A stretch of DNA of 64,000 nt from Turnera subulata. Taxonomy: Eukaryota; Streptophyta; Magnoliopsida; Malpighiales; Passifloraceae. The stretch covers positions 1-64,000 of the forward strand of contig JAKUCV010007157.1 in NCBI GenBank assembly GCA_028386065.3. Reading direction: 5' to 3'. Below, one piece after another: positions 12,090-22,490 of this stretch. Below the pieces are notes generated by a model. The model did no database searches. It was not told the DNA's origin and was given only the letters and a program-made list of their open reading frames with translations. A program made the position numbers and the translations under genes. Position 1 is the stretch's first letter, and each line of letters begins with the position of its first letter.

Positions 12090-14180
12090 TTACCTTTCGA
12101 TGGTGGGACGCGATCTGCTAAAAAATTGCGGCCAGCTGAAGACGAAGTCTTCCCTCAGGCAGATTAGGTACTTGAACAGTGTGATGAAGAGATGGAAAGA
12201 GCTAGTCCTTCTGGTGATCCTCCTGCCCCCACATCGTCCCCTCTTACCCTCAACTACATACGGTCAAAGGGCAGTCTGAGGCGCACGCATGGGAGTATGA
12301 GGAGGAAGTTGATTATGAAGACGAAAATGTAGTGTTCGTCGACGGGAAGTACGGTCCGACTATGGAGATTTTTGAGGCCTTCAAGACTAGGTTGATAAAC
12401 CATGACAGAGGGCTGTGGTTGTCAAGTTGATTGGTAGGATGATTGGCTATAAACCTTGGCAGATTAAGGGGCATTCTCTTTCTGTCCAGGTCTCCCCAGT
12501 TTAGAGCTGCGCAGGATAAGGTGGCTCGTGCTGTTGTTTGGGTTCAATTTCCTGACTTGGATCCCTCTCTCTATCACCCACCCATCTTGTCTGGCCTTGG
12601 AAGGCTGTTGGGTCATCCCATCAGGACTAATGTTAAGACTTTGAATGTCGAGAGGCAGAGACGGATACACGGTGTAGTCACCGTAGGCAGGTGACGACAC
12701 TGGTTTCCAATAATAAAATATTAGCCTACTAAGTTTTAGCCCTAAAATTCTCATTTCCTTATTTTGCCTACACTGAGATTGCGATAGTATTTTCTGTAGG
12801 GCTAATTGGGTATGTTTCCAATATGAGTTGTGATAGGAGTAATTTTACATTTAATGTCTTTCATTACTATTAATTACGAGTCTTCTTTTTAATTTAGGAA
12901 TATGAGTCTACCTTTACTATAATTTATCTTGGGCACTCATTCAACTTATCTCTTTAGTTTACATGTGAAAGTTTTAATATTTCACTTGTTAATATGGTCT
13001 GCTCCATGTTTTCTTCGAAAACAAGGATTCATATCTTGGTTTTATAGGTTCCGTATGTGACAAGTGGACTCACACATGATTAAAACTAATAATTTGATCA
13101 TAGTGTCATGAACAAATTTTTTAAAGTATTATCTAATGTTCATATTCATTTTATTTTTTAAGAATTCATATTCATTCATATTTAATTTATAAGTAACCCC
13201 AAAAAATTTATATATTCACAATTGTATTTTGTTTCTCTCTTTTTTTCCTTCGTTAACTGAATGAAATAATATATTAACTAATAAAATGCGATTGTTTCAT
13301 TTTTTCCAAATATGGAAAGATATTAAATGATTGTTTATTTTTTTATGCGAATGATTGTTTGATTATATATACCGAGAAAGATATATTTGATTGCATTGAA
13401 TGAAAAAGTTATCCAATATTTACAAAAATATGGGAACATGGAGGGAACAAGTGTTATATTTGATTTTTTTTTTTCATATCAATCAATTTTGAGAGTGGAA
13501 TTTAAATGTGAGACCTTACCCCTCTTAGTTTTGCAACAATACAACTACAAGCTCATTAATAATAATAATAATTGTTTCATCAAAAAAAAAGCTCATTAAT
13601 AATTGTAACTTCTAGTTAATTTTAACATTTATAGTGTAATTTTTAGTAATTGTAACTTCTAATTAATTTTAATATTTATACTGTAATTTTTATATCTATT
13701 GAAATGGTAACATGATTGTTTATTTTTTTGCCTACACTGAAAAATATTTCTAGATCCGTCCCTGTTGAGAGGGGTCACTATACACTAGAGCTACGGTGGT
13801 TGTTGCCATTGGAAGGAAAAGTTGAATTAGATAGAGAGGTTCTTAGAGTTTCCTATGCAGGGTTGCCACACACAAGTCTGTTATGTTTGTGGGGATGTGT
13901 GAGTTACCCGTCCATCGCTTGTCCCTGACGTCCTACTATTTCTTCCTCCCGGCCATGGCTTCGGTTCCGGGATCGTCCTCCACTGTGCAAAGGAATCCGG
14001 TGCTGACTGGGCAAGAATTGTCGTACGGGGATGGATGGTGGTGACACGTAAGGAAGTCGAGCAAAAAAGAAAAGATGGTTCAACTATGGAAAGTATATCT
14101 GTTAACCACCCAAACCTGTATCACATAATGGGTACTAAAGGTCAAACCTCTGGACCTGGTGGGAAAACTCGTTTGAAGAT
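12090..14180 (+). pseudogene. LINE ORF1 (DUF4283 and CCHC knuckle), interrupted
   Basis: Plus-strand remnant of the RNA-binding ORF1 protein. The first part (about 12090-12655) carries the DUF4283-like core VWVQFPDLDPSLYHPPILSG. After the TIR insertion the same protein resumes at 13765: LPLEGKVELDREVLRVSYAG, then a zinc-knuckle start (CYVCGD, in a shifted frame near 13.88 kb), and ends in a basic tail with DGWMVVTRKEVEQKRKDG near 14.03-14.08 kb. Stops and frameshifts are present on both sides. Removing 12656-13764 plus one copy of the 8-bp duplication rejoins the reading context, which shows that the insertion came later. Confidence 0.75.
12656..13764. mobile_element. TIR DNA transposon, non-autonomous, copy 1
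   Basis: A 1.1-kb insertion in the LINE ORF1. The left end is cagagacggatac and the right end gatccgtccctg, imperfect terminal inverted repeats. It is flanked by an 8-bp direct repeat, tcgagagg (12648-12655) and ttgagagg (13765-13772). The subterminal block gtagtcaccgtaggcaggtg recurs at the end of the copy at 18214-19136. No transposase is seen and the interior is AT-rich. The 8-bp duplication points to the hAT superfamily, but that is inference. Confidence 0.8.
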
Positions 14181-14556
14181 ATAAATTAATCACCTCCTTT
14201 TACTATTGCTGAGATACAGGGCGGCCCACATTTATATGCATATGCTCGCTTTAAAACCATATCAGTTTTGCCGCGGAAGAATTTTGAAAGACCAAGTAAA
14301 ATGAAGTTATACATGTTTGAGTGAAGTAGAAAGAAAATATTTCAATATATATAGTGGTGATAAAAAGAAATTGTTTACAAATTATAAATGAGTTAACCAC
14401 ACAGAAATTCAATGCTTTGACAGACAAATCAACGGAATAACTGAATAAGAGAAATATGGTAGTTCCGACAGAAAAGGAAAAGGAAAAGGAAAAGAAAAAG
14501 GAAAAATGGTAGGACTCAAGATAATTATAATTATTCAAGAATTGATCGTAGGGCAA

Positions 14557-16100
14557 TCAGTGGAATGGCCTTCGAGAACGCTTAGGAGGAGGAAAAGCAG
14601 GAGCAGGAGCAGGAGCCGGAGGAGGCGCCACAGAAACTGTAGGAGGAGGAGCTGATGGTGGCGGTGGGGAGTCATTTGTGTTGTAGTAAGGGTATATGGT
14701 ATACACAGTCTGAGCCACGGTGAGGGCAAAAAGGATGGAAGCAGCAATAACTGTGAGAAGAGCCCATGGGCTTCGAAAGTAGGTGTGGATGAGATTGGCA
14801 CGCCACTCATTCCATTTCTTCTTGCAATAAGCACTGACGTCCTTACGTATCACGCCTAGGCTGCTGTCAAGATCCGGTGTGAGATCCTTGGAAAGAGAGT
14901 TGAACATCTTAGCAACAGCTTTGTCACTCCCTAGTGCGTTCCGGACGATCCCTTTGGAGTGTAAGAGCGCAACATCCCTCTCCGTGTCAATGATGCTGTC
15001 CATGAAGCACACGTACGACGTCACTTGGTTGCCTGTACCGACGTGGAGTCGCTCCAGCGCAATCAGGTTTAGGAACATGGCTTCTGTTGCGTCGTCCACC
15101 ACCATTGCTGGAAGCCTAAGGACACCGCGTCTGAATCTGATGTCTTCGAGGCTCGTAGATTCGCTTTTCTTCAATGTGACCCCGGCTTCGTCTAGCTCCG
15201 TTGCGGATCTGATGATCCAGTTATTGTCGTCAGTCCGTCGCTTTGGAGGTCTCCTTCTGGAAGGTTGTTGTGGCTTTGCGGGTGGCATAAGAAGGCTCTT
15301 CCTGTACAAGTCCAATACATGCAAGAATTTCCCGCCCTGGGACTCGGGCTTATTAATCCTACGGAAGAATCCGAGTACGAGGTTGTTCACATAATCGTGG
15401 TCCTACGAAAGAGTGAAAATAATAATATATATTAATAACAAAGCTTCACTTTCAAGAACCAATTAAACTAATCAATATCACTACTAAGTTTAGTGATCAG
15501 TTAGAAACTATTTCCTACCTCTATTCCATCGTGAAGAGGAGCAACCAGCTTGTAGAGAACAAGCATTGGTAGTTGGTTCTCTATCATTAGCATGTCACGC
15601 TGGATATGTGGCACCACATATAACTTCCCATGGCTGCTGAATACTGGATCATCTTTATCATAATTAGAAAAGTCAGTGCTGATGTTGTCAAGGTTCATAA
15701 TTTCTAGTAGAAAACAGCCATCGAGAATCATCAGCTTCAGGAAACTCTTATCGTCTCCTTGCCATGATTTATCAAGCTGGTCGTACGAGTCTCTTAAAAT
15801 CTGCACTTCTGGTGATAAAGCTTCAACGAATAATGGCAGGGGCTTTTTCGTTCTCTTCAGGAAATAACGCAATGCCCTTTGCTTGTGCTCCTCCATTGGC
15901 TTCAAGTCTTCTCTGGTACAATGGTATGGGCCAAGGGAGACTGTTTGAGGACTGTAGGCAGGCCTGTTCATGGCTGAGAGTGAGGCAGGTACCTTGTAGA
16001 TTGAACGTCTGTTCCAGTGTACATTTTGATTTTTGGTAGCATTGGCCAATGTTTCTAGCTCTCCAGCAACTACACCCACCGCTACCTTACTGTCCTCCAT
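14557..16100 (-). CDS. DUF247 (UPF0481) membrane-anchored protein, 2 exons
   Basis: Plant-specific DUF247 family protein. Exon 1 is 15519-16100 and exon 2 is 14557-15402, with GT/AG borders and phase 0. The protein is about 475 residues with no stop, near the usual length. Family motifs seen are VSLGPYHC, the DGCFLLE block and the block DMLMIENQLPMLVLYKL in exon 1, and ATELDEAGV with MFLNLIALE in exon 2. A single membrane segment lies near the C-terminus (SPWALLTVIAASILFALTVA), as is usual. It is followed by an extra proline/alanine-rich tail of about 45 residues ending in a basic cluster (KRSRRPFH), where most members end soon after the membrane segment. The biochemical function of the family is unknown; some grass members act in self-incompatibility. 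Exon, codon and motif integrity suggest a working gene. Confidence 0.92.
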
Positions 16101-16153
16101 TTCTTAAGTAGTTTTCTGGTTAACATTGGATGTCCTGCTGCTCTTCTTGTTAA

Positions 16154-16166
16154 CATATATATATAG
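16154..16166 (-). promoter_or_regulatory. Candidate TATA box of the DUF247 gene
   Basis: The minus strand reads CTATATATATATG, 54-66 bases upstream of the DUF247 start codon. This allows a short 5' untranslated region of about 30 bases. Confidence 0.5.
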
Positions 16167-17102
16167 TAGGTGCCGTAAAGAATGAAACAGTAACGCATCA
16201 AGCACAGATGCCATGATGTCATGTGCATATATATTTTATTTTGGTATTCAGGAAGCGAGTTGATTGATTGCATTATAAGATTGCATTGAATTGTTTATAG
16301 TGGCCTTTACGACTCAAAAAGCCATCCCATTCCTATATTTCATTTTCTAAAGCATTATATATTGAGTGATGAAGCAACAGGTAAGATATTCTCCGCTAAA
16401 GCTGAAGAGCTAGATTCTCGTGCGCAACATGACTTATGCAACTGAAGTATACATTAATACAGTAATCAAAGACTTACATTAATTACTTGCTAGTTTACTA
16501 CAACCCTTCTAGTTATTATTGCAGTATAACTAGAAGAAGAAGCCGTCTTAATTTGTTACTGTGGTCCACAACATACATACATACATTCTTTTCTTTCTTC
16601 TTTGTCAAACATATATTCTTTTCTTGCAATAACCAGAAAAGGAAGCCGTCTTTGGTATTGTTCGAGCAGTGACGGGGTTATCTTGTTGCTATGTGTGTTT
16701 CTCGTTGGCATCTTAGATCACTTTACCTGCGCAGAATGTTTGATGATGTGCCTAAGACATTTTGCTAAAAAGTAAAGATATTTTTGGATTCCATGTTTAT
16801 GAGTTCATTCTATGATGTTTCGTGAGTATAATACTCTCAGATCAATTTTTCTTAATTAAATTTTATATAATGTTAATTTGAAGAATTCAAATAATAATAA
16901 ATATTTTCCTTATCAAGAACATTTTTTTTCTATTTTAATTGAAAATTCAAACTTATAACTTCCGGCTTGTATTTAAAAATTGATAAAAAAAAATGGGTTA
17001 ACTTATTCAATTTGGAGGGATAGGTCAATCAATTAAAATCACAAGTTGACCCTATCTATTGTTGAATAATTATTAATAGAATGACCCGGTCGACAAATTA
17101 AC
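16167..17102. other. Intergenic DNA
   Basis: AT-rich, with no gene seen. From about 16980 the sequence contains weak repeats around ggtcaa/ggtcga and ttgaataattattaa, which continue to the right of the MITE at 17103. Confidence 0.5.
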
Positions 17103-17424
17103 CAAGGTTATTAAACCAGGCCCGGCCATTGACCCATTTCAATGGCCGGGTCACGGATTTAGAGGTCTGACCGGTATTAGAAATAATAGTAAAAATATAT
17201 AATTTTTTTAATAAAGGCCCAACTAAAGGTGTGATCATGGTCTGACCATGACAAATTCCTGAAATTTTTTACTTTAGACCCGGAAAAAACTGGGATCAGG
17301 TCAATAAACCCGGAGAACCCGTCATGAACCTGTCGGGTTTTTGGAGGATAGAACCCGGATTCGTCTCCGGGTCACGTTTACCCCGATTCAACCAGACAGG
17401 CCGGTCTGGGTTTGATAATCATGC
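17103..17424. mobile_element. MITE with GC-rich inverted ends
   Basis: A 322-bp insertion. The left end is caaggttattaaaccaggcc and the right end, reverse-complemented, gcatgattatcaaaccc. It is flanked by the direct repeat aattaac (17096-17102 and 17425-17431), 7 bases exact and 8 with one mismatch. The interior is unusually GC-rich for the surroundings (cccggcc, cgggtca) and has no coding capacity. The flanking repeat length fits a hAT-like MITE. Confidence 0.7.
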
Positions 17425-18213
17425 AATTAACTAGTAAATACAATTTTTTTAATTGGGAGGGGATCGACCTATTAATGGTTGAATAATTAATAACAGGTCG
17501 ACCCATTAAATTTGACTGGTCGACTTACTAGCTAGCAAACATAAATTTTCTTTTTAGGAGGTCGAGTTATCAAATTCACGGGTTGATATAAAATAATGTG
17601 TGAAATAATTATTTATATATACAATGGAAATGGGTGGTTTATCTATTAATAGGTTGACCTATTAATTATTCATATAATAAAATTTTATATTGTGGGTGAA
17701 CGTGTTAAATTGCAAAATTAGGCCTGTAATTAGTTAAAAGGGATGAATCAACTTTTTCAACTACGTCTGTAGACACTTTGATGAAACCAAAGTTGTTAGT
17801 AACACACGAAACCAAATAAACAAACAAACATATTTGATTTTACCAAGACTAAATCTACTTAGAATGTAAATACGTGTGAATATAAAAACGCGTGAATATA
17901 AAAGAATAAAAGCAATCACATAATGAACATAGAAATTTGTAGTGGTTTGCTCAAGTTAGATTTGAGCAATCACCTGCAAGATATAGTTCCAGTCGTGCCA
18001 AATGTACAGGATATGATTCCAACTCAAACCAAATCTCCATAAAGTCTTTACTTGCTAAAAACAACGGTTAATACAACTCATATGGAATCATAGCGCAAAT
18101 AAAAACATATTTAGAAGCATCAAAATAATTCTTAAGTGATCAATACTGTATAAGTCGACAAGGTCAACCTATTATAAACCAAACAGAGGGAATAATATTA
18201 GGGCAATCCTGAG
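17425..18213. other. Intergenic DNA with degenerate ggtcgacc repeats
   Basis: From 17430 to about 17720 short motifs such as ggtcgacc(c)attaa recur at irregular spacing, for example near 17465, 17495, 17520, 17570 and 17660. They look like a decayed repeat. The remainder, to 18213, shows no gene. Confidence 0.45.
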
Positions 18214-18721
18214 CAGAGGGACGGATCCAGAAATATTATTTAATGTAGGCAAAAAAAGATAATCTCAATAGAAAAATTTTGCTTTTTTTTTAATCAAATA
18301 GTTATTTAATAACCAAGCAAAAAATAGAAATGAATGTGGCTCCTCCACTATAATAATCAAAATCTTTGTACTTAGTTTAAGAAATATGAATCTAATTCTA
18401 AGGGTAATTGTACATTACTTATCTAAAACTTAAAAATTAATATTCAAATCCTCTTATAGAAAAAGTATCATATTTAAATTCCATGTTAATATCATGCAAA
18501 TACAACAAGATATTATGATTTTAAAAAATTTCACCAAAATACATTTAGTTAATTTAATTCATCTCAATTTTTTGTCTCTAACTTCTTCGGAAACTAATTA
18601 AACTAATTTTGTAAGAACTCTATATTTTTTAACATCTAAAATAATAAAATTATTTGATTTTGCAGATTTACTCCCGAATAAATGTCTACATAAAAAATTT
18701 TGGGATAACAATTCTATTTAG

Positions 18722-18807
18722 TTTCAGTTTAGTTAGGAAACTATCTACCAATATTTTGGTGGATTTCAGTTTAGTTAGGAAACTATCTAACATTATTTTG
18801 GTGGATT
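18722..18807. repeat. Two-copy 42-bp tandem repeat
   Basis: The unit beginning tttcagtttagttaggaaac occurs at 18722 and again at 18764 with few changes, inside TIR element copy 2. Confidence 0.85.
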
Positions 18808-19012
18808 TTTTTTTTTTGAAAACAAGCGGATTATTAGGAATATAAATACTAAATGACTACTTAAGAAAACTAAAAACATATCAAATTAGAATTCTTACAC
18901 AAGAGTACAACTATATATGGAAGTAACAACGTAAGGAAGTGATAAACTATAACACAATCCAAATTAAAATAAAAATCTAAATCAACCAAAAAAAAAATCT
19001 GAAGTAACACTT

Positions 19013-19074
19013 GTCATATATTTTTATTGCTATAATAATACACTAGTCATATATTTTTATTGCTATAATAATAT
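19013..19074. repeat. Two-copy 33-bp tandem repeat
   Basis: The unit gtcatatatttttattgcta with its continuation occurs at 19013 and 19046, inside TIR element copy 2. Confidence 0.85.
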
Positions 19075-19199
19075 TCTTTTCCAAGAATCCAGTGTAGTCA
19101 CCTGCCTACGGTGACTACATGTTGGATCCGTCCCTGAATTCCTGAGGACTCTTTCAAAAAAAGTCGAGAGAAACAAAGAAAAGTGAGAGGACCACCTCA

Positions 19200-19680
19200 C
19201 TGACGTATTGTAGGGTATGAGAACCACCACTAACTCCGGCAAAAGCGCAGCTTCTTATAGCTTTGCTTACGGGGTATACATCGTGCTAAAAGTAGAGGTA
19301 CTAAAATCCATCCTCAAAGTTCATGCCTTTAGCGAGGCTGAGAATAACAAGCTTATATTCTAGCACATCTAGACAAGACCTAAAGATAAGGACGAAATTG
19401 CTCTACGCATGGATGCTTATCGAGGTAAGATGATGGTTTATTACAACAAATGAGTCAAATCTCGTGAAATTAAGGCAAAGGACCTTGCCCTTCAGTCAGT
19501 AAAAGCCTTGGCGTTGAAAGCCGACAAGCTCAACCCCAAATGCATTGAATCGTACTAGGTCATTGAAGAGCAATACCCAAGAGCCTATACTATACTTGAC
19601 ATAGAAAATGAGAAAATTCTCCACCACACCTGGAATGTGCAACTTCTAAAGAAATTCTATGAGTTTTGTTATTTATTTCT
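19200..19680 (+). pseudogene. Ty3/gypsy Tat-type integrase C-terminal remnant
   Basis: End of a gypsy polyprotein. Recognisable pieces are SYSFAYGVYIVLKVEV near 19.25 kb, then RMDAYRGKMMVYYNK, a GDLVL-like position (KAKDLALQ), and the ending HHTWNVQLLKKFYEF, which corresponds to the usual end of Tat/Athila integrases. Several TAG/TGA stops are in frame. The upstream pol is absent; the fragment begins just after TIR element copy 2. The array that follows at 19810 is what Tat elements commonly carry between pol and the 3' LTR. Confidence 0.7.
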
Positions 19681-19809
19681 TTCATTGTTAGTTTTCTTCA
19701 TGCAAATAACGTCCCTATAGGCATTCATGTTCGGTTTCAACCTAAATGAACCCAAAAGGAAATTTCGTCGAGTCTTTTCTTAAAAAAACTTGTACATACC
19801 TATATTGCC

Positions 19810-20570
19810 AACTTTAAGCCGCAATATCACCTGTGCCAACTATAAGCCGTGATCTAAACTTACGCCAATAAGTCGTAATATCACTTGCGCGAACTATAAG
19901 TCGTGAACTAAACTTACCCCAATAAGTTGTAATATCACTTCCGCCAACTATAAGCGGTGATCTAAACTTACGCCAATAAGTCGTGATCTAAACTTACCCC
20001 AATAAGTTGTAATATCACTTCCGCCAACTATAAGCGGTGATCTAAACTTACGCCAATAAGTCGTAATATCACTTACGCCAACTATAAGCCGTGATCTAAA
20101 AAGGCCAATAAGCCACAACCCTGATTGTGGTTCCTTCAAGCCGCAAAACTGCTTGTGTACTAATAAAGCCATAGCCTTGCTTGCGCATCTTTAAAAGCTG
20201 CAACCACGCTTGCGCCCCCCGCCCCCCAGCTGCAACACTACTTGGGTAGTCTTAAAGCCACAGCCATGATTGCGCACCTTTAAAAGCCGCAACCTCACTT
20301 GCACCAAACTAAGCCGCAACCTTGCTTATGCCAAACTAAGCCCCAACCTGAGTTACGCACTCCTAAAGCCAAAACTTCATTTCGGCCAAACCACGTGGCA
20401 ACCTTGTTTTCGCATCTCTAAGTCGCAACCTCGCTTACACACTCCTAAAAGCCGCAACCTTGTTTGTGCCAAACCAAGTCGCAACCTCATTTGCACATCT
20501 CTAAAATTGCCACTTCGCTTGTGCATACCTAAGTCGTTCGTTGTCTGCGCCTTTTTAAGCTGTAAGATTA
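19810..20570. repeat. Minisatellite array with ~26-bp monomer and 54-bp dimer
   Basis: In the left half (to about 20110) the unit is about 54 bp, for example ccaataagtcgtaatatcac followed by a half containing aactataagccgtgatctaa. In the right half the unit is about 24-30 bp, of the form aactaagccgcaaccttgct followed by tgcgcc or similar. All half-units share the frame taag(c/t)cg ... ctta/gcttgcgcc, so the 54-bp unit looks like a dimer of the shorter one. The array ends shortly before the duplicated block at 20689. No LTR of this element could be recognised. Confidence 0.8.
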
Positions 20571-20688
20571 CTTATGCATTTCCAATCCCAATTAGTTGCA
20601 ACACTTATACAAAACTTAATATAACTACATCTAGCTTGTTAGCGTTTCTTTCTCTCGCGTATAACAAATTATGCTCAATGAAGTCAGA

Positions 20689-20986
20689 ATGAAACTCGAA
20701 CAACGAGAGAATATGACCATGGTTGCACATTGTTTGTATTTTCATTTTGTTGTTTTTGTTCGGCACTAGAGAGTAATATTACTAGACATCAAAAAAACAC
20801 CAAATACACAAACAGGCAGTCGTTACAAGAATTATCAGACAAAAGAGCTACTTTGTACTGTCTAGAATTTCTTCTCTCTCTCTCTCATTCCCCTTCAACA
20901 TTTGTAGTCGCAACATGGAAGAAGCCTCAGTAATGGCAGCATCATCTACGACATCTACCTGTAATGCAGGAGTCTCGCGAACTAAT
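20689..20986 (+). repeat. Left-flank block, copy 1
   Basis: About 298 bp directly left of the copia LTR, repeated almost exactly at 27375-27673. It looks like the 5' part of a gene: a CT-rich stretch (ctctctctctctcattcccc) followed by ATG near 20915 and a short open frame (MEEASVMAASS). The frame runs to the insertion site and, with the element removed, would close four residues beyond it. No family is recognised. Confidence 0.7.
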
Positions 20987-22186
20987 TGTTAGTAATATGC
21001 CCAAAAGCCAATCATGGATGATTATATGTAGTCATGTATACACATTAAGGTTATTCCAATAAGTATCGTTTATGAGATAAACGCTTGCACATACTTATAA
21101 CCCTAGAATATTTCATATTCTTAAATGTTCCTAGTCGATTATTATTACGGATGGGTTGTAATAATAAATTAAGACTAGCGTATGTTGAGAATTGCATATG
21201 TGATATGAATTCTACATACGGGTACAAGTTGGAGAACNNNNNNNNNNNNNNNNNNNNNNNNNNNNNNNNNNNNNNNNNNNNNNNNNNNNNNNNNNNNNNN
21301 NNNNNNNNNNNNNNNNNNNNNNNNNNNNNNNNNNNNNNNNNNNNNNNNNNNNNNNNNNNNNNNNNNNNNNNNNNNNNNNNNNNNNNNNNNNNNNNNNNNN
21401 NNNNNNNNNNNNNNNNNNNNNNNNNNNNNNNNNNNNNNNNNNNNNNNNNNNNNNNNNNNNNNNNNNNNNNNNNNNNNNNNNNNNNNNNNNNNNNNNNNNN
21501 NNNNNNNNNNNNNNNNNNNNNNNNNNNNNNNNNNNNNNNNNNNNNNNNNNNNNNNNNNNNNNNNNNNNNNNNNNNNNNNNNNNNNNNNNNNNNNNNNNNN
21601 NNTCGTTTTGGTACAATAATTAGGTGCATTATTGACCAGACATTAGTTGTTTGTGTGTTGTTGTCAGATAGTGGCTTAGTGGTAGACATATGATGGTGAG
21701 AGTCATCATCATGCTACCTTTGGGGCCATTATGTTGGGATTAGAATAATGCACTAATTGAGTGGGATTGAGTCTTTGTGATCAGATCACTTCTCCTCCAT
21801 CTCACGCTTGGCTTCTGCATTTTCTGAGCTAGACACACTTCCCCTAAGTTTCTTCTTTCCTTGTGAAAGAAAGAAGAACACAAAAACACCCAAAAACAAG
21901 CTCCCGTTTTATGCTGCTAGCACCCAGTCCGGGAGTGCTCGGAAGTTGGATCGTGAGACGACCCCACCTTGATCACGGTTTGTGTGGATATCGTAGAGGG
22001 GCCAGGCCTTAGTCTTGCTCTTGCTGATTCCATACTTCAGTTGAGTGAAAGACCTCAACCACATAAGGTATGTAAAATTGTTATACGGCTTATATTGCTT
22101 CACATGCGGTTCTTGGTTAAGTTTCCGTATTTCCGCTGCTTGTTGTGCTTGGTATATGATTGTCATATAGCTTAGGGAAACTTACA
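20987..22186 (+). repeat. copia 5' LTR (with gap)
   Basis: Begins TGTTAGTAATATGCCC and ends AGGGAAACTTACA. It matches the 1500-bp LTR at 27674-29173 closely outside the gap, with only scattered single differences. It is shown as 1200 bp because the gap is drawn too short. Confidence 0.92.
21238..21602. other. Assembly gap (365 N)
   Basis: A run of N inside the 5' LTR. The same LTR interval in the right copy (27925-28590) is 666 bases long, so the gap length here is probably about 300 bases too short. Open frames drawn across this gap have no meaning. Confidence 0.98.
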
Positions 22187-22187
22187 G

Positions 22188-22200
22188 TGGTAGCGGAGCC
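22188..22200 (+). other. Primer binding site of the copia element
   Basis: tggtagcggagcc, one base after the LTR end. It resembles the usual initiator-Met tRNA complement tggtatcagagc, with changes in the middle. Confidence 0.75.
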
Positions 22201-22490
22201 TCTTGTGAAGCTCTAAACCGGATTTATGTGCATATGTTGATATGTTCATGCATATATATATGATATGTTATATGTGATGTAGCATGATCATTATATGTTG
22301 TTTTCAATTATGTATATGTGATGTACATGTTGATGTTGGTATTTGTCAAAAGAGTTTTGACAAAGAGAACTTGATTGGTATGTGATATCAATCAAGGTGT
22401 TCTAGGCAGTAAGTCGAAAGAGTTCGACCAGGAAAAATCGAGTGTCGGTTTGTGTATAGAACGATTGTCGTTCTAGTACAGCTAGGCCAT

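Larger units (their letters stand above)
7593..14185. mobile_element. Decayed LINE with inverted 5' part
   Basis: A plant L1-type non-LTR retrotransposon. Its 3' portion (end of ORF1, all of ORF2) lies on the minus strand from about 11987 down to 7627. The rest of ORF1 lies on the plus strand from about 12090 to 14180. The two parts meet head to head near 12,060, as expected for a 5' inversion made during insertion (twin priming). A TIR transposon (12656-13764) later entered the plus-strand part. No target duplication for the whole unit could be fixed by eye, so two independent insertions remain possible. Confidence 0.7.
18214..19136. mobile_element. TIR DNA transposon, non-autonomous, copy 2
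   Basis: A 923-bp element of the same family as 12656-13764 but in the opposite orientation. The left end is cagagggacggatcc and the right end ggatccgtccctg. The left subterminal part (aaatattatttaatgtaggc) matches the inverse of the right end of copy 1, and the right part matches the inverse of its left end. A short direct repeat, tcctgag, lies at 18207-18213 and 19140-19146, slightly offset on the right. No transposase is present. Confidence 0.75.

Noticed and set aside
12443..12754. Minus-strand frame of 96 codons opposite LINE ORF1
   Set aside because: It is a shadow of the plus-strand DUF4283 region and runs into the TIR element.
21051..21693. Frames of up to 212 codons over the gap
   Set aside because: They are mostly N, and the sister LTR has stops in these frames.
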